DNA of 46,207 nt from Candidatus Bathyarchaeota archaeon BA1 (GCA_001399805.1 LIHJ01000084.1:1-46207); one strand, 5' to 3'. Positions 1 through 8,105 are shown, counted from the first letter of the stretch. Numbers and translations: made by a program. The notes: a model not told the origin generated them from the sequence alone.

Positions 1-86
1 AAAGGGATGCCAACAAAACACTCCAAAAGCCTAAGGTCAAGGTTCACATTCGAATATATTAACAATTGCAAGTATTTAAATGTGGT

Positions 87-737
87 TTACTCCTCATATC
101 CTTCAGTTATTCCTGTGAATCTTTCTAACATTTGAGGTATCGTTTTTGAAGGGTTCGCTAGTGGACCACCTCTTGCAGGTAAGACTTGACAGATTGGATG
201 ATAGTGGCAAGTTGAGCATTTTCGGTATACTCGACTCCAGGTAATCTATCATTTTCAAGTAGCTCTAATACTTCTTCCAGAGTTTCTTTAGCTCTCTATG
301 GTTCCAACTTGACCTCACGAGGAATTAAATCATTATACATTATTACTCCACCTACTAAGGGTCTGTATGGACTTGTTTCTGCCAAGAAGGCATACGCGTC
401 AAGCTGCAATTTATCTTCAGGATAAACTCTTGCATCCTTTGGTGGGTCTGTAGACTTCTCTTCTTGAATTATATAGCCTTCTTCTGTTTTCCTAATGACA
501 TCTATCCTCCATGCAGTTTATCTCTTGCAAGTGGAACTTCTGTATCAACAAGCTTTCCAGGAATCTCCACTTGAAAAGCCTTATGTATTCGCTCAGTTAT
601 TGAATGTAAGAGTAAATGAAATTTTGTGCCAGACGTATAGCCCACAATGGGCTTCTTAATTCCAAGTTTTATATGTAGCCAAGGCTGTCTTCTACAGTAA
701 AGATAGTCTCTAAGGTCGCTGACAGAAACAACTCTTA
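87..737 (-). pseudogene. Cas4-like PD-(D/E)XK nuclease, broken
   Basis: Read on the minus strand, three overlapping frames give one protein. It begins near 731 with VSVSDLRDYLYCRRQPWLHI, the usual N-terminal Cys motif of Cas4/DUF83 nucleases. It continues to GIDVIRKTEEGYIIQEEKS (the D...E-x-K catalytic signature) and then LQLDAYAFL (the Q-x-x-x-Y motif of RecB-type nucleases). There is a one-base frameshift near 507-510, an in-frame TAG at 296-298, and a further shift near 170-180 before a tail ending at 87. Only one of the four cluster cysteines typical of true Cas4 is obvious, so it may be a stand-alone Cas4-like exonuclease. No CRISPR array or other cas gene is seen. It lies directly behind cofE and a 44-residue ORF. 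Family assignment rests on motif reading only. Confidence 0.6.
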
Positions 738-869
738 TCGACCTACCTCTTCGGTAACTTTTTCAGCAATCAATTCAACTTCTTTAGCGAAGATGTCCAG
801 TCCCTCTTTGCCAGCCACTTCATAGACCATTCTGGCTGCTCTCTCCATCCCATGTCCTTCTCTTAACAT
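735..869 (-). CDS. 44-residue ORF coupled to cofE
   Basis: The ATG shares one base with the TAA of cofE (TAATG), a typical translational coupling. The product is a short, charged, helical peptide (starts MLREGHGMERAARMVYEVAG, ends TEEVGR) with no recognised domain. It leads directly into the frame of the Cas4-like remnant, so it may be the N-terminal part of that gene separated by a frameshift rather than an independent gene. Function unknown. Confidence 0.4.
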   Translation of the reverse strand: MLREGHGMERAARMVYEVAGKEGLDIFAKEVELIAEKVTEEVGR

Positions 870-1621
870 TAAATGAACAGATCTTTCTTTCGTGGTCTTA
901 TTAGTTCGGTTGCCCTTGCCCTCTCTGATTTTGGGTATGGGTATCCACGGATGATAGCCACGGGGATACCCTCATTTGCCTGACCAATAACCAGCTCAGC
1001 AGCCGAGGATAGCTCATCAGCGATGGCTGTTCTTTTTATCCTCAAAACGTATCCAAAAAGGTCAGATTCTCCTCTTCGATCTCGGATTGGGTTGATCCCG
1101 GCCACCCCTATGGCCACGTTGATTTCACCCTCCCGCTTCGGGCGTCCATGGGTGTCAGAGATGATGACTGCCACATCCTTTCCCGTCAACCTCCTTATCT
1201 TCCGCCGGATCTCACGCGCCGAACGATCAGGGTTCTTCGGCAAGAGCGCAACGTTTCTTTCGCCAAGGACATTGGACCGATCTACCCCGGCATTGGCACA
1301 AACAAACCCATGCTTTGTCTCAGCGATGAGCTTCCCATCCCCCATCCGGACAATGCGCTTGGACTCCCGAAGTACCACCTCAAGCAAGGCTGGATCCTTA
1401 TCGAATTGTTGGGCGAAGGCCCTTGCGAAATCCGAGGGAACCACGGTGTCAAGGTTCACCACGTTCCCCTCAGCACGTGACACGATGACATGGGTAATCA
1501 CGATGATGTCTCCGTCCTCGATGGGGGTTCCCTGTTGCTCAGCTGCGCCGCAAATGAGCTTGGCGAGATCATCCCTTTCCTTTATGATCGGCAAGCCTTT
1601 CACGCCAGTTATTTGAATCAT
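869..1621 (-). CDS. cofE: Coenzyme F420:L-glutamate ligase CofE
   Basis: CofE adds L-glutamates to F420-0 in a GTP-dependent reaction, making the polyglutamyl tail of coenzyme F420. The protein has the family layout: start MIQITGVKGLPIIKERDDLA, a central GDIIVITHVIVSRAEG segment, the ETKHGFVCANAGVDRSNV block, and the ISDTHGRPKREGEINVAIG block that contributes metal and GTP contacts. The length of about 250 residues is normal. A longer reading frame begins at 1684, but the family start MIQITGVKG corresponds to the ATG at 1621, preceded by a GGTGA-like site. The gene appears intact. Its presence implies F420-dependent redox chemistry in this organism and fits the FrhB-like gene near 21.4 kb. 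Confidence 0.93.
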   Translation of the reverse strand: MIQITGVKGLPIIKERDDLAKLICGAAEQQGTPIEDGDIIVITHVIVSRAEGNVVNLDTVVPSDFARAFAQQFDKDPALLEVVLRESKRIVRMGDGKLIAETKHGFVCANAGVDRSNVLGERNVALLPKNPDRSAREIRRKIRRLTGKDVAVIISDTHGRPKREGEINVAIGVAGINPIRDRRGESDLFGYVLRIKRTAIADELSSAAELVIGQANEGIPVAIIRGYPYPKSERARATELIRPRKKDLFI

Positions 1622-1689
1622 AGACTTTTCACCGAGCCATATACATTTTACTTGCGTTTCCTGAATATCCTTTTTCCCATCCATGTTGG

Positions 1690-1850
1690 TGGCGTTAGCA
1701 GGCTGTCCGGTTTAATAACGCCTGTTAACATTTTTATTGTTGTAGTTTTCCCGCGCCGTTGGGTCCGAGAAAGCCGAAGATTTCACCTCTTAACATCGAA
1801 GTTGATATGATCTACTGCTAAAGTTCACCATTGTATTTTGTGAGATTTTT
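1690..1850 (-). pseudogene. ABC transporter ATPase N-terminal remnant
   Basis: Minus-strand frames read VKNLTKYNGEL, then AVDHINFDVKRGEIFGFLGP, then NGAGK, TTTIKMLTGVIKPDS. This is the start of a CcmA/DrrA-type ABC ATPase with its Walker A motif. The frame shifts between NGEL and AVDH, and again inside Walker A, where one A is missing after GGAAAA. The sequence then runs out at about 1690 against the start of cofE, with no Walker B or signature motif. It is a decayed fragment. It follows the PadR/Cys-His miniprotein pair on the same strand, so it may once have been the exporter regulated with them; that is inference. Confidence 0.65.
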
Positions 1851-1928
1851 CACTTATAGGGCATTCTCCATACTTCAGCCTCTATCACATAAGAGGGATA
1901 AAAAGAGGGAAGGATATGATCACTGTCA

Positions 1929-2108
1929 TCAGCGTTTTAGCGCTTGCAATCTCTTATTAACTTTCTCTAGGCGCTTCTCAAGTGCTTCCTTATACTCTTC
2001 TAGCATTTTGACTTCCTCTTCTACCGTCATTAAGGGCATCCAATAGTGCATATGTCGCCCATGATGCATGTGATGGTGATGGTGCCCACAACAGCATCCA
2101 CAGCACAT
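1929..2108 (-). CDS. Cys/His-rich putative metal-binding miniprotein (59 aa)
   Basis: This ORF starts with an ATG immediately after the TAG of the PadR gene (TAGATG), with the PadR tail's GGAGGTGGG serving as a strong ribosome binding site. Residues 1-25 hold a dense metal-ligand cluster: MCCGCCCGHHHHHMHHG followed by R-H-M-H-Y-W-M-P, giving 5 Cys and 9 His. Residues 26-59 are an amphipathic helix rich in Glu, Lys and Leu (EEEVKMLEEYKEALEKRLEK), probably a coiled coil. The C-terminal helix resembles DUF5320-type small proteins that often neighbour PadR regulators. A role in binding soft metals such as Cu, Ni or Zn is inference from composition. Confidence 0.68.
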   Translation of the reverse strand: MCCGCCCGHHHHHMHHGRHMHYWMPLMTVEEEVKMLEEYKEALEKRLEKVNKRLQALKR

Positions 2109-2486
2109 CTACTTCCCACCTCCTTCAAAATGCTCTTTGTAAAAGGCAGCCAAGTCATCAAAGAGAGCCCTTCTTTTAACGATGGTCTTCAATCCGTTTC
2201 TTAGCACTTCGGCTCCTCTCGCGGTAACTTTGTAGACCCTTCTATCCGGGCCTGTCTCAACCTTCTCCCATCGCGATTCCAGCAAGCTTCTTTCTTCCAT
2301 CCTTCTTAAGAGCGTGTAGATTGACCCGGTCTCTAGTCTGTGGCAACCGCAGCTTCTTTCGTCAATTTCTTCGAGGAGTTGATAGCCGTGCATGGGCTTT
2401 TCATACAGAACTCTGAGGATTAAGAACTGTATCCACCCTCGTTCTGGATAGCTGTGCCAGCAACCGCCGTGACATCCACCGCACAA
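2109..2486 (-). CDS. PadR-family transcriptional regulator with Cys-rich N-terminus
   Basis: A winged-helix repressor of the PadR family: GWIQFLILRVLYEKPMHGYQ leads the first helices, then ETGSIYTLLRRMEERSLLES forms the recognition helix, and GPDRRVYKVTARGAEVL the wing. A C-terminal helix follows. The chosen TTG start at 2486 sits nine bases after AAGGAGAG and gives about 125 residues. The open frame extends further upstream only by running into the sufB tail. The N-terminus carries CGGCHGGCW, and CGCHR lies before the recognition helix, an unusual set of possible metal ligands for PadR. A TATA-like box lies about 60 bases upstream. It is probably autoregulated together with the adjoining Cys/His miniprotein. 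Confidence 0.85.
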   Translation of the reverse strand: MCGGCHGGCWHSYPERGWIQFLILRVLYEKPMHGYQLLEEIDERSCGCHRLETGSIYTLLRRMEERSLLESRWEKVETGPDRRVYKVTARGAEVLRNGLKTIVKRRALFDDLAAFYKEHFEGGGK

Positions 2487-2542
2487 GCGTACATGCTCTC
2501 CTTGATGGTTTGATTGCCTCGAACAAGTAGATAACAATGTTA

Positions 2543-2552
2543 TATATATAAG
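2543..2552 (-). promoter_or_regulatory. Archaeal TATA-like box for the PadR operon
   Basis: On the minus strand CTTATATATA lies about 60 bases upstream of the TTG start of the PadR gene. With the usual 25-base spacing to the start site this predicts a leader of about 35 bases containing AAGGAGAG. Identified by sequence only. Confidence 0.5.
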
Positions 2553-2579
2553 CGTTACTATTATTTCAGTAAATGCTAT

Positions 2580-3804
2580 AGAGCTCTCTCGCGCGCTTGC
2601 ATCGACCATTTTCTTGATTTCGTTTCTTAATGAGTCAGGAAGTCCGAAAATACTGATGTCCATAAATCCTCTCCTCTGACTATGAGTGATTCCGCTTCGT
2701 CCTCTGAGAATCCTCTCGCCATCAAGTATTGTATCTGGTCCTCTGCTATTTTTCCGACAGCGGCTTCGTGTGAAAGGTCGGTTCCGCTTACCCTTCCGAT
2801 GAGTTCGGGAACGGCATGAATGAATGCGGTGTCAGAGACTAAGAGACCTCTGCATTCTAAATGCGCCTTGCTGTCTTTTTGTTCCCCTATTAAGGTGCCG
2901 CGAGCATAAATCTGCGCGTTATCGGTTGCTATTGCGCGAGCAATGACCTCTGCCCTACTGCCTGTGCCCTGAAGGATTGCTTTTGAGCCAACGTTCATGT
3001 AGGAGTTTCCAATTCCATATAAGATTGTGTTGAATCTAGCTCTGGAGTTTATGCCCCTGCAGTAGGCTACCGGGTACATCTGGAGACTTTTAACAGGCTT
3101 TAGACAGATCTAATTGTTTACAAATGTGGCTTCGTTTTCCACAAGCGCTGCTGTTCTCGGGCGTGCATGGAAGTTTTGAGCCCAGTTATAAATCATTGTG
3201 AAGGTGAGTTTTGCCCCATCTTTTATATAAAACTCGGAGATTCCGACGTGTAGTCCCCTCTGGATGTTAGGATGAACTACACATCCCGTTATTATTTGAA
3301 CTTCTGAGTTTGGTTCTGCTATGATAATGTTGTGGACGTTCTGGTTTAGGTTGTCCCTTGAGATGAATAGGCATGATTGAAGGGGCAGCGTAACTTTCTG
3401 GTCTTCTAATACCCTGAGAAAATAGCCGTGGTCCCAATAAAGTTCAGCTAGTGCAGTATATTTGTCCGTGTCAACGGGGATAAGTTTCCACCAATAATCC
3501 TTCAGCCAGTCGTATTTTTCGAAGGCATCTCTGGTGCTCATTATTTCAACTTGTCCCTCAAACATTTTTTGAACGTCTTGAAAAACTACTGAATGATCTA
3601 TTTGAAAGTATGTGCCCGCTCTTTCCTTTTCATCCGATTTGATTCCAACGTTTAAGGACTGCTGGACGATATCTTCTGGGAGAGATGAGACGAGTCAAGA
3701 AAGCCAGGGCTCAGAGTTTCTCGAGAAACCTCTAGGTCTAAGTCAGGTCCCAAGGCTGCGGGTTTACTTCTAGCCCGTAACGCCTTTTCCTTATCGCTGG
3801 ACAT
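2580..3804 (-). pseudogene. sufB: SufB-family Fe-S scaffold, interrupted by nonsense and frameshifts
   Basis: SufB is the scaffold on which SufBC assembles Fe-S clusters. The start is the ATG at 3804, overlapping the end of sufC, giving MSSDKEKALRARSKPAALGP followed by LSPGFLDSSHL. The middle holds YFQIDHSVVFQDV and IIAEPNSEVQIITGC. The C-terminal part keeps the functional HLECRG cysteine and the DLSHEAAVGKI His-Glu pair. Three lesions interrupt it: a one-base loss near 3680, an in-frame TAG at 3112-3114 where relatives have Tyr (NN-stop-ICLKPVKS), and a five-base GAGGA repeat near 2665-2674 that shifts the tail MDISIFGLPDSLRNEIKK. The tail then reads on without a stop into the PadR frame. 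The conserved remainder suggests recent damage or sequence error. Confidence 0.8.
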
Positions 3805-4515
3805 TTTTCGCACCACTTGTATCCCTCGCTCAATATGTGATTTAAAATTTCAATCGGCTTGCCGCTGCAAGCAATCGTTTTATCACTCAACACATGAGCT
3901 TTGTCAACATCCACATAACGTAAAATATAGCCGAGATGGGTTATCAGAAGTCCGGATCTGCCTTCCAAAAAATTGTTAATCGCCCTACCAACCAACTCAA
4001 GGTTCTCCACGTCCACGCCGGAGTCGGGTTCGTCGAGCATAATAAATTCTGGTTTCTGAGCGAGCACTTGAAGAATTTCTGACCGTTTCATTTCTCCGTC
4101 GGAGAACCCTAGGTTCAGGTCTCTGCCGAGAAAATCTGTTGGAAGATTTACTGTTTTAGCCAACTCATATTCCTTTCTCTTGGCATTTGCATCATCTTTG
4201 ATGAAAACTTCGTATAATATCGCCTAGCTTGACCCCTCGTATTGTGGGAGGATTTTGAAACGCGACACCCATTCCAAGTTTTACTCTCTCGTTTATCGGC
4301 ATGTTAGTGACATCTACTTCATTGAACAATATCTTGCCGGAAACAACGCGATAATTTGAAAAGCCCAGAATGGACATGAGTAATGACGTTTTTCCACAAC
4401 CGTTTGGACCGAAAAGAACGTGAACCTCGCCCTTCGGAATCTTCAAGTTAACGTCTTCCAACACCATCTTTCCCGCAACTTCCACGCTCAAGTTCTCTAT
4501 TTTTAGTATATTCAA
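3738..4515 (-). pseudogene. sufC: SufC ATPase of the SUF system, one frameshift
   Basis: SufC is the ABC-type ATPase that drives SufB in Fe-S cluster assembly. The N-terminal part (4515 to 4192) begins MNILKIENLSVEVAGKMVLE and has Walker A FGPNGCGKTS. The C-terminal part (reading from about 4200) has the SufC-specific signature GFSDGEMKRSEILQ, Walker B FIMLDEPDSGVDVENL and the switch His in LLITHLGYIL. The two parts join exactly if one base is removed near 4200: IIRSF continues as IKDDANAKRKEYELAKTV. Total length would be about 258 residues, normal for SufC. Order sufC-sufB with overlap is the minimal archaeal arrangement. A small gene of unknown function precedes it. Confidence 0.85.
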
Positions 4516-4571
4516 AGCAGCTCACCACCATCCGTTTCAGCACCATATGCTCTTTTCTTCTCATTAAAATG

Positions 4572-4907
4572 CTAGTACCCGAGGACCTCTAACGAGTAAA
4601 TAGATATATCCGTTCTCTCCAGCTGGGTGATGAGAAAGTTTCTGATGTCTTCCTCGCTTAGGTAGGCTTCACCTGTTTCATTAATGCGCACAGGGATTTT
4701 TGTGCGTCGTAAAGCATGGCTTTCTGCAAAATCTAGGAATATGTATTGGGTGTTTTCGGCGGCGAAAATGAGCCTCAGACCTATTGGAGGTTTAGATAGG
4801 GGCGCTCTTTGTATGGTGTAAGAGATGTTGCTCGGGCGTAAGGCAACTGCCAACCGCTTAAATTCGTCCCACCTGTTTACATGAATTACCTTAGCTTGTT
4901 CTTTCAT
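4572..4907 (-). CDS. Conserved-looking hypothetical protein upstream of sufC
   Basis: A 111-residue soluble alpha/beta protein starting MKEQAKVIHVNRWDEFKRLA. No catalytic motif, transmembrane segment or cysteine is visible. It ends about 57 bases before sufC on the same strand, so it is probably co-transcribed with the Fe-S assembly genes. Regular hydrophobic spacing and the lack of any other long frame support a real gene. I do not recognise the family. Confidence 0.65.
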   Translation of the reverse strand: MKEQAKVIHVNRWDEFKRLAVALRPSNISYTIQRAPLSKPPIGLRLIFAAENTQYIFLDFAESHALRRTKIPVRINETGEAYLSEEDIRNFLITQLERTDISIYSLEVLGY

Positions 4908-5016
4908 ACGATTTCCTCCAGTCGATTATGCATGAGCATCCCCTTTCTAGATTACTTTTCGCAATCGAAGCATAAGTCTATATCTCGGTTGGTCCAGAAG
5001 ATTCTGCCGCAGTTCC

Positions 5017-5295
5017 TCATTTAACCTTTCTCAGTAACCCTTTATTTTCTGATTTAATTTTTGGCATGGTTGCTATTCGTTGTGGAAAAGCTATGGCCTT
5101 CTTAGGGCATAGTCGCTCACAGGCGATGCATCCATAAACACACTTGTGGGGGTATACCACCAATGCCTTGACATCTCTGAGTTCGAATACGCCATAGGGA
5201 CAAAACTCGATGCAGTGCGGTTTCTCAAGACCTTCACATCCGTCGCACCTGTCTGGAAAAACTGTGGGATACCAAACTGTCGCGGAGCTAGCCAC
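5017..5295 (-). CDS. Ferredoxin-like 2x[4Fe-4S] protein
   Basis: A 92-residue protein with two cysteine clusters: CDGCEGLEKPHCIEFCP at about residues 17-33, and CVYGCIACERLCPKKAIAFP at about 52-71. The second is a classical C-x-x-x-C-x-x-C-x-x-x-C-P ferredoxin motif with one extra residue in the first spacing. The first is expanded by GLEKPH, as in several archaeal electron-transfer proteins. The GTG start at 5295 follows GAGGGG. It probably carries electrons between soluble oxidoreductases. It lies between the Suf genes and a short Cys-containing fragment, and could be needed for cluster trafficking, but that is inference. Confidence 0.85.
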   Translation of the reverse strand: MASSATVWYPTVFPDRCDGCEGLEKPHCIEFCPYGVFELRDVKALVVYPHKCVYGCIACERLCPKKAIAFPQRIATMPKIKSENKGLLRKVK

Positions 5296-5316
5296 GATCT
5301 TCCCCTCTTCACGTAA

Positions 5317-5425
5317 TTAGCCGCAACAGCCACCTGAAGCGCCAGAGCCCAGACACTAAAAGATTCTTTGCGTAAGCGTCTCGCCAACAGTCCGGGCAGA
5401 TCTTTACGCGCGCGCTAAGAATATG
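5317..5425 (-). pseudogene. Short Cys-rich gene fragment before the ferredoxin
   Basis: Two minus-strand frames join as VKICPDCWRDAYAKNLLVS and then GSGASGGCCG-stop, ending just upstream of the ferredoxin start. The composition (CPDC pair and terminal SGGCCG) looks like the C-terminus of a small metal-binding protein, but a one-base shift lies between the parts and no start codon is visible. It is likely a decayed gene, or a gene with a sequence error. No family name is offered. Confidence 0.35.
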
Positions 5426-5535
5426 CTAAAGGATCCAAGCAACCTTATTAGGAGGAAGTTGGCGCCGTGTTCAAGACATCATGCTTAACCATCCAAAGTC
5501 TGTATACGGTTCAGGTGGCAAATCGTATGAGATGC

Positions 5536-6276
5536 TCACCTGAGCATGGACTCTGCCCTTCTCAATTCTTCTTGGGTGTTAATGTTAAAAAAGGTTAACA
5601 ATTTTGGGTCCACTCGCCGAAGAACCAAAGTTGAAACGTATCGTACACCACGTAGATGGGCGATCATTGACCGTAGATCCAGCCTCTCATGATCCAACGC
5701 GGTCCTTGACGCTGCTAAGGCCGATTTTGTATGGTAGGCCGATTGTAGGGGCTCGATGTACCCGTTGGGCCACCTCGGTATGGCTGCACCCCTATTAAAA
5801 CATAGGTTCAGAAGAAGGGATGCTATTTCACTTGAGATAAAAGGTGTATCACAAGGAAGCAGTAATGAATATTCACCACACGCGCTTTCAAAACCAGTCG
5901 ATGCTCCGATCAAAGGGCTCCACGCCTCACCCTTATCCACAATCACATCCGCTTTATGCCCCACTGAGCGTGTAAACCTCTCCCTCTGATAATCAGAACT
6001 GACAACAACCAACATCTCATCAACAATCCCGGATACTTTATCAATCACGTGAAGAACGAGGGGCCTACCCGCCAATTCAATCAACCCCTTATCCTGACCA
6101 AGTCGTTTAGAGAAGCCGCCAGCGAGAATGATGCAGGAAAAAATTTTTGGGGAGCGGTTTTTTATCTGGGTTTTCGGCGTTTCCAAGGGCGGACTGGTCT
6201 TATGGATTTGCATGTTTATAAGTTGGTTTGCCATCTTTTTGGGGTGTATGATATGATGAGGTTTAAGTCTTTCCAT
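5536..6276 (-). CDS. mobA: Molybdenum cofactor guanylyltransferase MobA-like
   Basis: MobA joins GMP to molybdopterin to give the guanine dinucleotide cofactor. The nucleotide-binding signature LAGGFSKRLGQDKGLIELAG is complete. It is followed by PLVLHVIDKV, GAWSPLIG-type residues in EAWSPLIGASTGFESA, and LLPCDTPFISSEI with the metal-binding Asp. The length fits. The frame is open to 6363, overlapping fdhD, but the first 30 codons are poor. The ATG at 6276 is chosen; starts at 6234 and 6216 are also possible, because the conserved region begins only at FSCIILAGG. It sits behind fdhD on the same strand, so this is a molybdenum/tungsten-enzyme maturation pair, relevant to the formylmethanofuran dehydrogenase at 36-40 kb. 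Confidence 0.87.
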   Translation of the reverse strand: MERLKPHHIIHPKKMANQLINMQIHKTSPPLETPKTQIKNRSPKIFSCIILAGGFSKRLGQDKGLIELAGRPLVLHVIDKVSGIVDEMLVVVSSDYQRERFTRSVGHKADVIVDKGEAWSPLIGASTGFESACGEYSLLLPCDTPFISSEIASLLLNLCFNRGAAIPRWPNGYIEPLQSAYHTKSALAASRTALDHERLDLRSMIAHLRGVRYVSTLVLRRVDPKLLTFFNINTQEELRRAESMLR

Positions 6277-6319
6277 TATGTTTCTTGCTGTGCTTCCTTT
6301 CTCATTATTTATGTGAAAT

Positions 6320-7126
6320 TTAAGGAACACGCAAACTAATTCGTTCTGGGTGTGTATAAACATTCATTCGCCTTCCCCTCACGAAACCAATTAGTGTTAC
6401 CCGTGTGTGTTGAGCAGCCTCTATGCCCGAATCGATGGCTGCGGTCATGGAGGCAACTATCGCAATCTGCATTCTCGCAGCCTTTAACGCGATGTCTCCA
6501 GTGAGTCGCCCACTTAAGGCTAGGAAACAGCCTTTGAAATCTAACCCTTTCGAGACTCCAACTCCAATGACCTTATCCACCGCGTTATGACGCCCAACGT
6601 CCTCCGCTAGGGCCATCAATTCCCCTTCCGCGGAGTACATGGCTGCTATGTGGACCCCTCCTGTTTTTCTGAATGTTTCGGCAAGCGTGTTAAGCTTCCT
6701 GACTGACTCTGAAACGATTTCTGCTTCCACAGTTAAGCCTAAAGGCACCTCGGGGAGATCAAGTCTATCGATAAGCTTGGAAAGCGGCCAATAATCCGGA
6801 GAGCCGCATGCCGAAACAACTAACCGCGCAAAGGGCTGCGAGATGGAGATTCGCTTCTCAGCATCGACGTCAGGCTTTAGTCGTATCTCGCATCTTCCCT
6901 CCCTGTCCAGGCGGATTTCTCGTATCTCATCCATGGATTTTAAAAACCCTTCTGAGAGAAGATGCCCAGTTGCCAGTTCCTTCAATTGACTTGGGGAGCA
7001 TAGGATGGTCGCATAATGGGTTTGGTTTATGAAGATGTGGAGAGGCACCTCTTCCGCCACGAAGTCTCCTTTCTGCTCGGTTTTTTGGGTGGAAAGGTCT
7101 ATTTTTGAGATATGAACCTCTCGCAT
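6320..7126 (-). CDS. fdhD: FdhD, sulfur carrier for formate-dehydrogenase-type enzymes
   Basis: FdhD passes sulfur to the molybdenum cofactor of formate dehydrogenases. Family features are EVPLHIFINQTHYATILCSP near the start, ATGHLLSEGFL, the GGVHIAAMY block, and LAEDVGRHNAVDKVIGVG. The 268-residue length is usual. The catalytic loop reads SACGSPDYW with Cys107 but no second Cys where a C-G-x-C pair is expected. Cys43 in LCSP is another cysteine. The gene is close to the MptN-like gene upstream (11 bases) and mobA downstream, probably one transcript. No formate dehydrogenase is in the window; the nearest molybdopterin client is FwdB. Confidence 0.93.
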   Translation of the reverse strand: MREVHISKIDLSTQKTEQKGDFVAEEVPLHIFINQTHYATILCSPSQLKELATGHLLSEGFLKSMDEIREIRLDREGRCEIRLKPDVDAEKRISISQPFARLVVSACGSPDYWPLSKLIDRLDLPEVPLGLTVEAEIVSESVRKLNTLAETFRKTGGVHIAAMYSAEGELMALAEDVGRHNAVDKVIGVGVSKGLDFKGCFLALSGRLTGDIALKAARMQIAIVASMTAAIDSGIEAAQHTRVTLIGFVRGRRMNVYTHPERISLRVP

Positions 7127-7137
7127 AATTAATTCAC

Positions 7138-8046
7138 CTAAGCCTTCAATTCAGATAGGATGTATCTAACAATCTCGTCTGCGATGTTTATGGTGCTAAC
7201 GGATTGGAGCCCTCTCCATCCAGGCTGACTGTTAAGCTCAACGATTAATGGTCCGTTGGGCCCCTCCAAAATGTCTATGCCAGCCACCCTACAACCAATC
7301 ACATTCGCTGCGTTCACCGCAAGGGCTTCCAGTTCTTCTTCGAGCTTTATGGGTATTGGCTTCGCACCTAAGCTTACATTTGTTTTCCAGGTTTCCGCTA
7401 CTCGATGCATGGCGGCGATGGCATGATCACCCACGACGAATGCCCGTATGTCAGAAAACCCATGGGGAATAAACTCCTGTAGGTAAAGAACCCCATGGTA
7501 AAAGGAAACGGCCCTGAACACCCTTGTAGCCACCTCCGGATCGGAAATCCTTGTGGAGCCGATTCCCCTGGATCCAAACACGGGCTTCAGGACAATGTCT
7601 CCACCCAGCTCGTAAAAGGATTTCAAGGCCTCCTCATGGCTTTCGGTTACTGCGGTACGTGGAACAGGCAGGCCATGCTCCTCCAAAAGGGCGAGGGCAT
7701 GGTACTTATCCACAGAATGCTCGATAGATGATGGCGGGTTTATGACAAGCATTCCCAGGCGCTCAAGCCGATGGAGGAGGTCCATCCTAAAGATGATCTC
7801 CTCCAAGGAGCCACGCCCAATCGGGCGAACAAGTAGAGCACTTAGGTCCTCAAGAAGGTTAACCTTTCCAACGGATGCTTCGGGCTTATACTTGACCCGA
7901 GCCACAAGCTGAGAAAAGCTGAAACACACCGGCGTTATGTTATGCCTTCTCATGGCCTCTCGTAGTTGGGTGGAGCACCAACCATTCTCATTCCTTGTAA
8001 CGATTCCCATCCTCAAAGAGGGTTCACTCCTAACATTAGCCTTCAT
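7138..8046 (-). CDS. mptN: RimK-family ATP-grasp ligase, MptN-like
   Basis: An ATP-grasp ligase that couples ATP hydrolysis to addition of an amino acid, usually glutamate, to an acid. The preATP-grasp region is followed by NPPSSIEHSVDKYHALALLE, the KPVFGSRGIGSTRI phosphate-binding loop, YLQEFIPHGFSDIRAFVVG, and the metal-binding GPLIVELNSQPGWRGL. In methanogens MptN adds glutamate to tetrahydromethanopterin, and CofF is a close relative for F420. Because the window encodes a complete H4MPT C1 branch, MptN is the more likely role, but CofF, LysX or RimK cannot be excluded by sequence reading. The length of 302 residues is normal. It starts the mptN-fdhD-mobA run. Confidence 0.82.
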   Translation of the reverse strand: MKANVRSEPSLRMGIVTRNENGWCSTQLREAMRRHNITPVCFSFSQLVARVKYKPEASVGKVNLLEDLSALLVRPIGRGSLEEIIFRMDLLHRLERLGMLVINPPSSIEHSVDKYHALALLEEHGLPVPRTAVTESHEEALKSFYELGGDIVLKPVFGSRGIGSTRISDPEVATRVFRAVSFYHGVLYLQEFIPHGFSDIRAFVVGDHAIAAMHRVAETWKTNVSLGAKPIPIKLEEELEALAVNAANVIGCRVAGIDILEGPNGPLIVELNSQPGWRGLQSVSTINIADEIVRYILSELKA

Positions 8047-8105
8047 TCACACGAGGATAAAGAGTTAGGTCTCACTAATGGTTTTCTACTCTATAGAAGA
8101 AGCAT

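Noticed and set aside
87..869. CRISPR-Cas locus suggested by the Cas4-like relic
   Set aside because: No direct repeats with regular spacing and no other cas gene occur in the window.
2109..2663. Single ORF fusing the SufB tail to PadR
   Set aside because: The frame is open by chance. A ribosome site, a TATA box and a start lie before the PadR part, and the middle (residues about 30-55) looks non-coding.
3112..3114. In-frame TAG in sufB read as pyrrolysine
   Set aside because: The position is a conserved Tyr in SufB, the same gene also has frameshifts, and other broken genes carry TGA or different lesions. No pylS/pylT or PYLIS-like element is seen.
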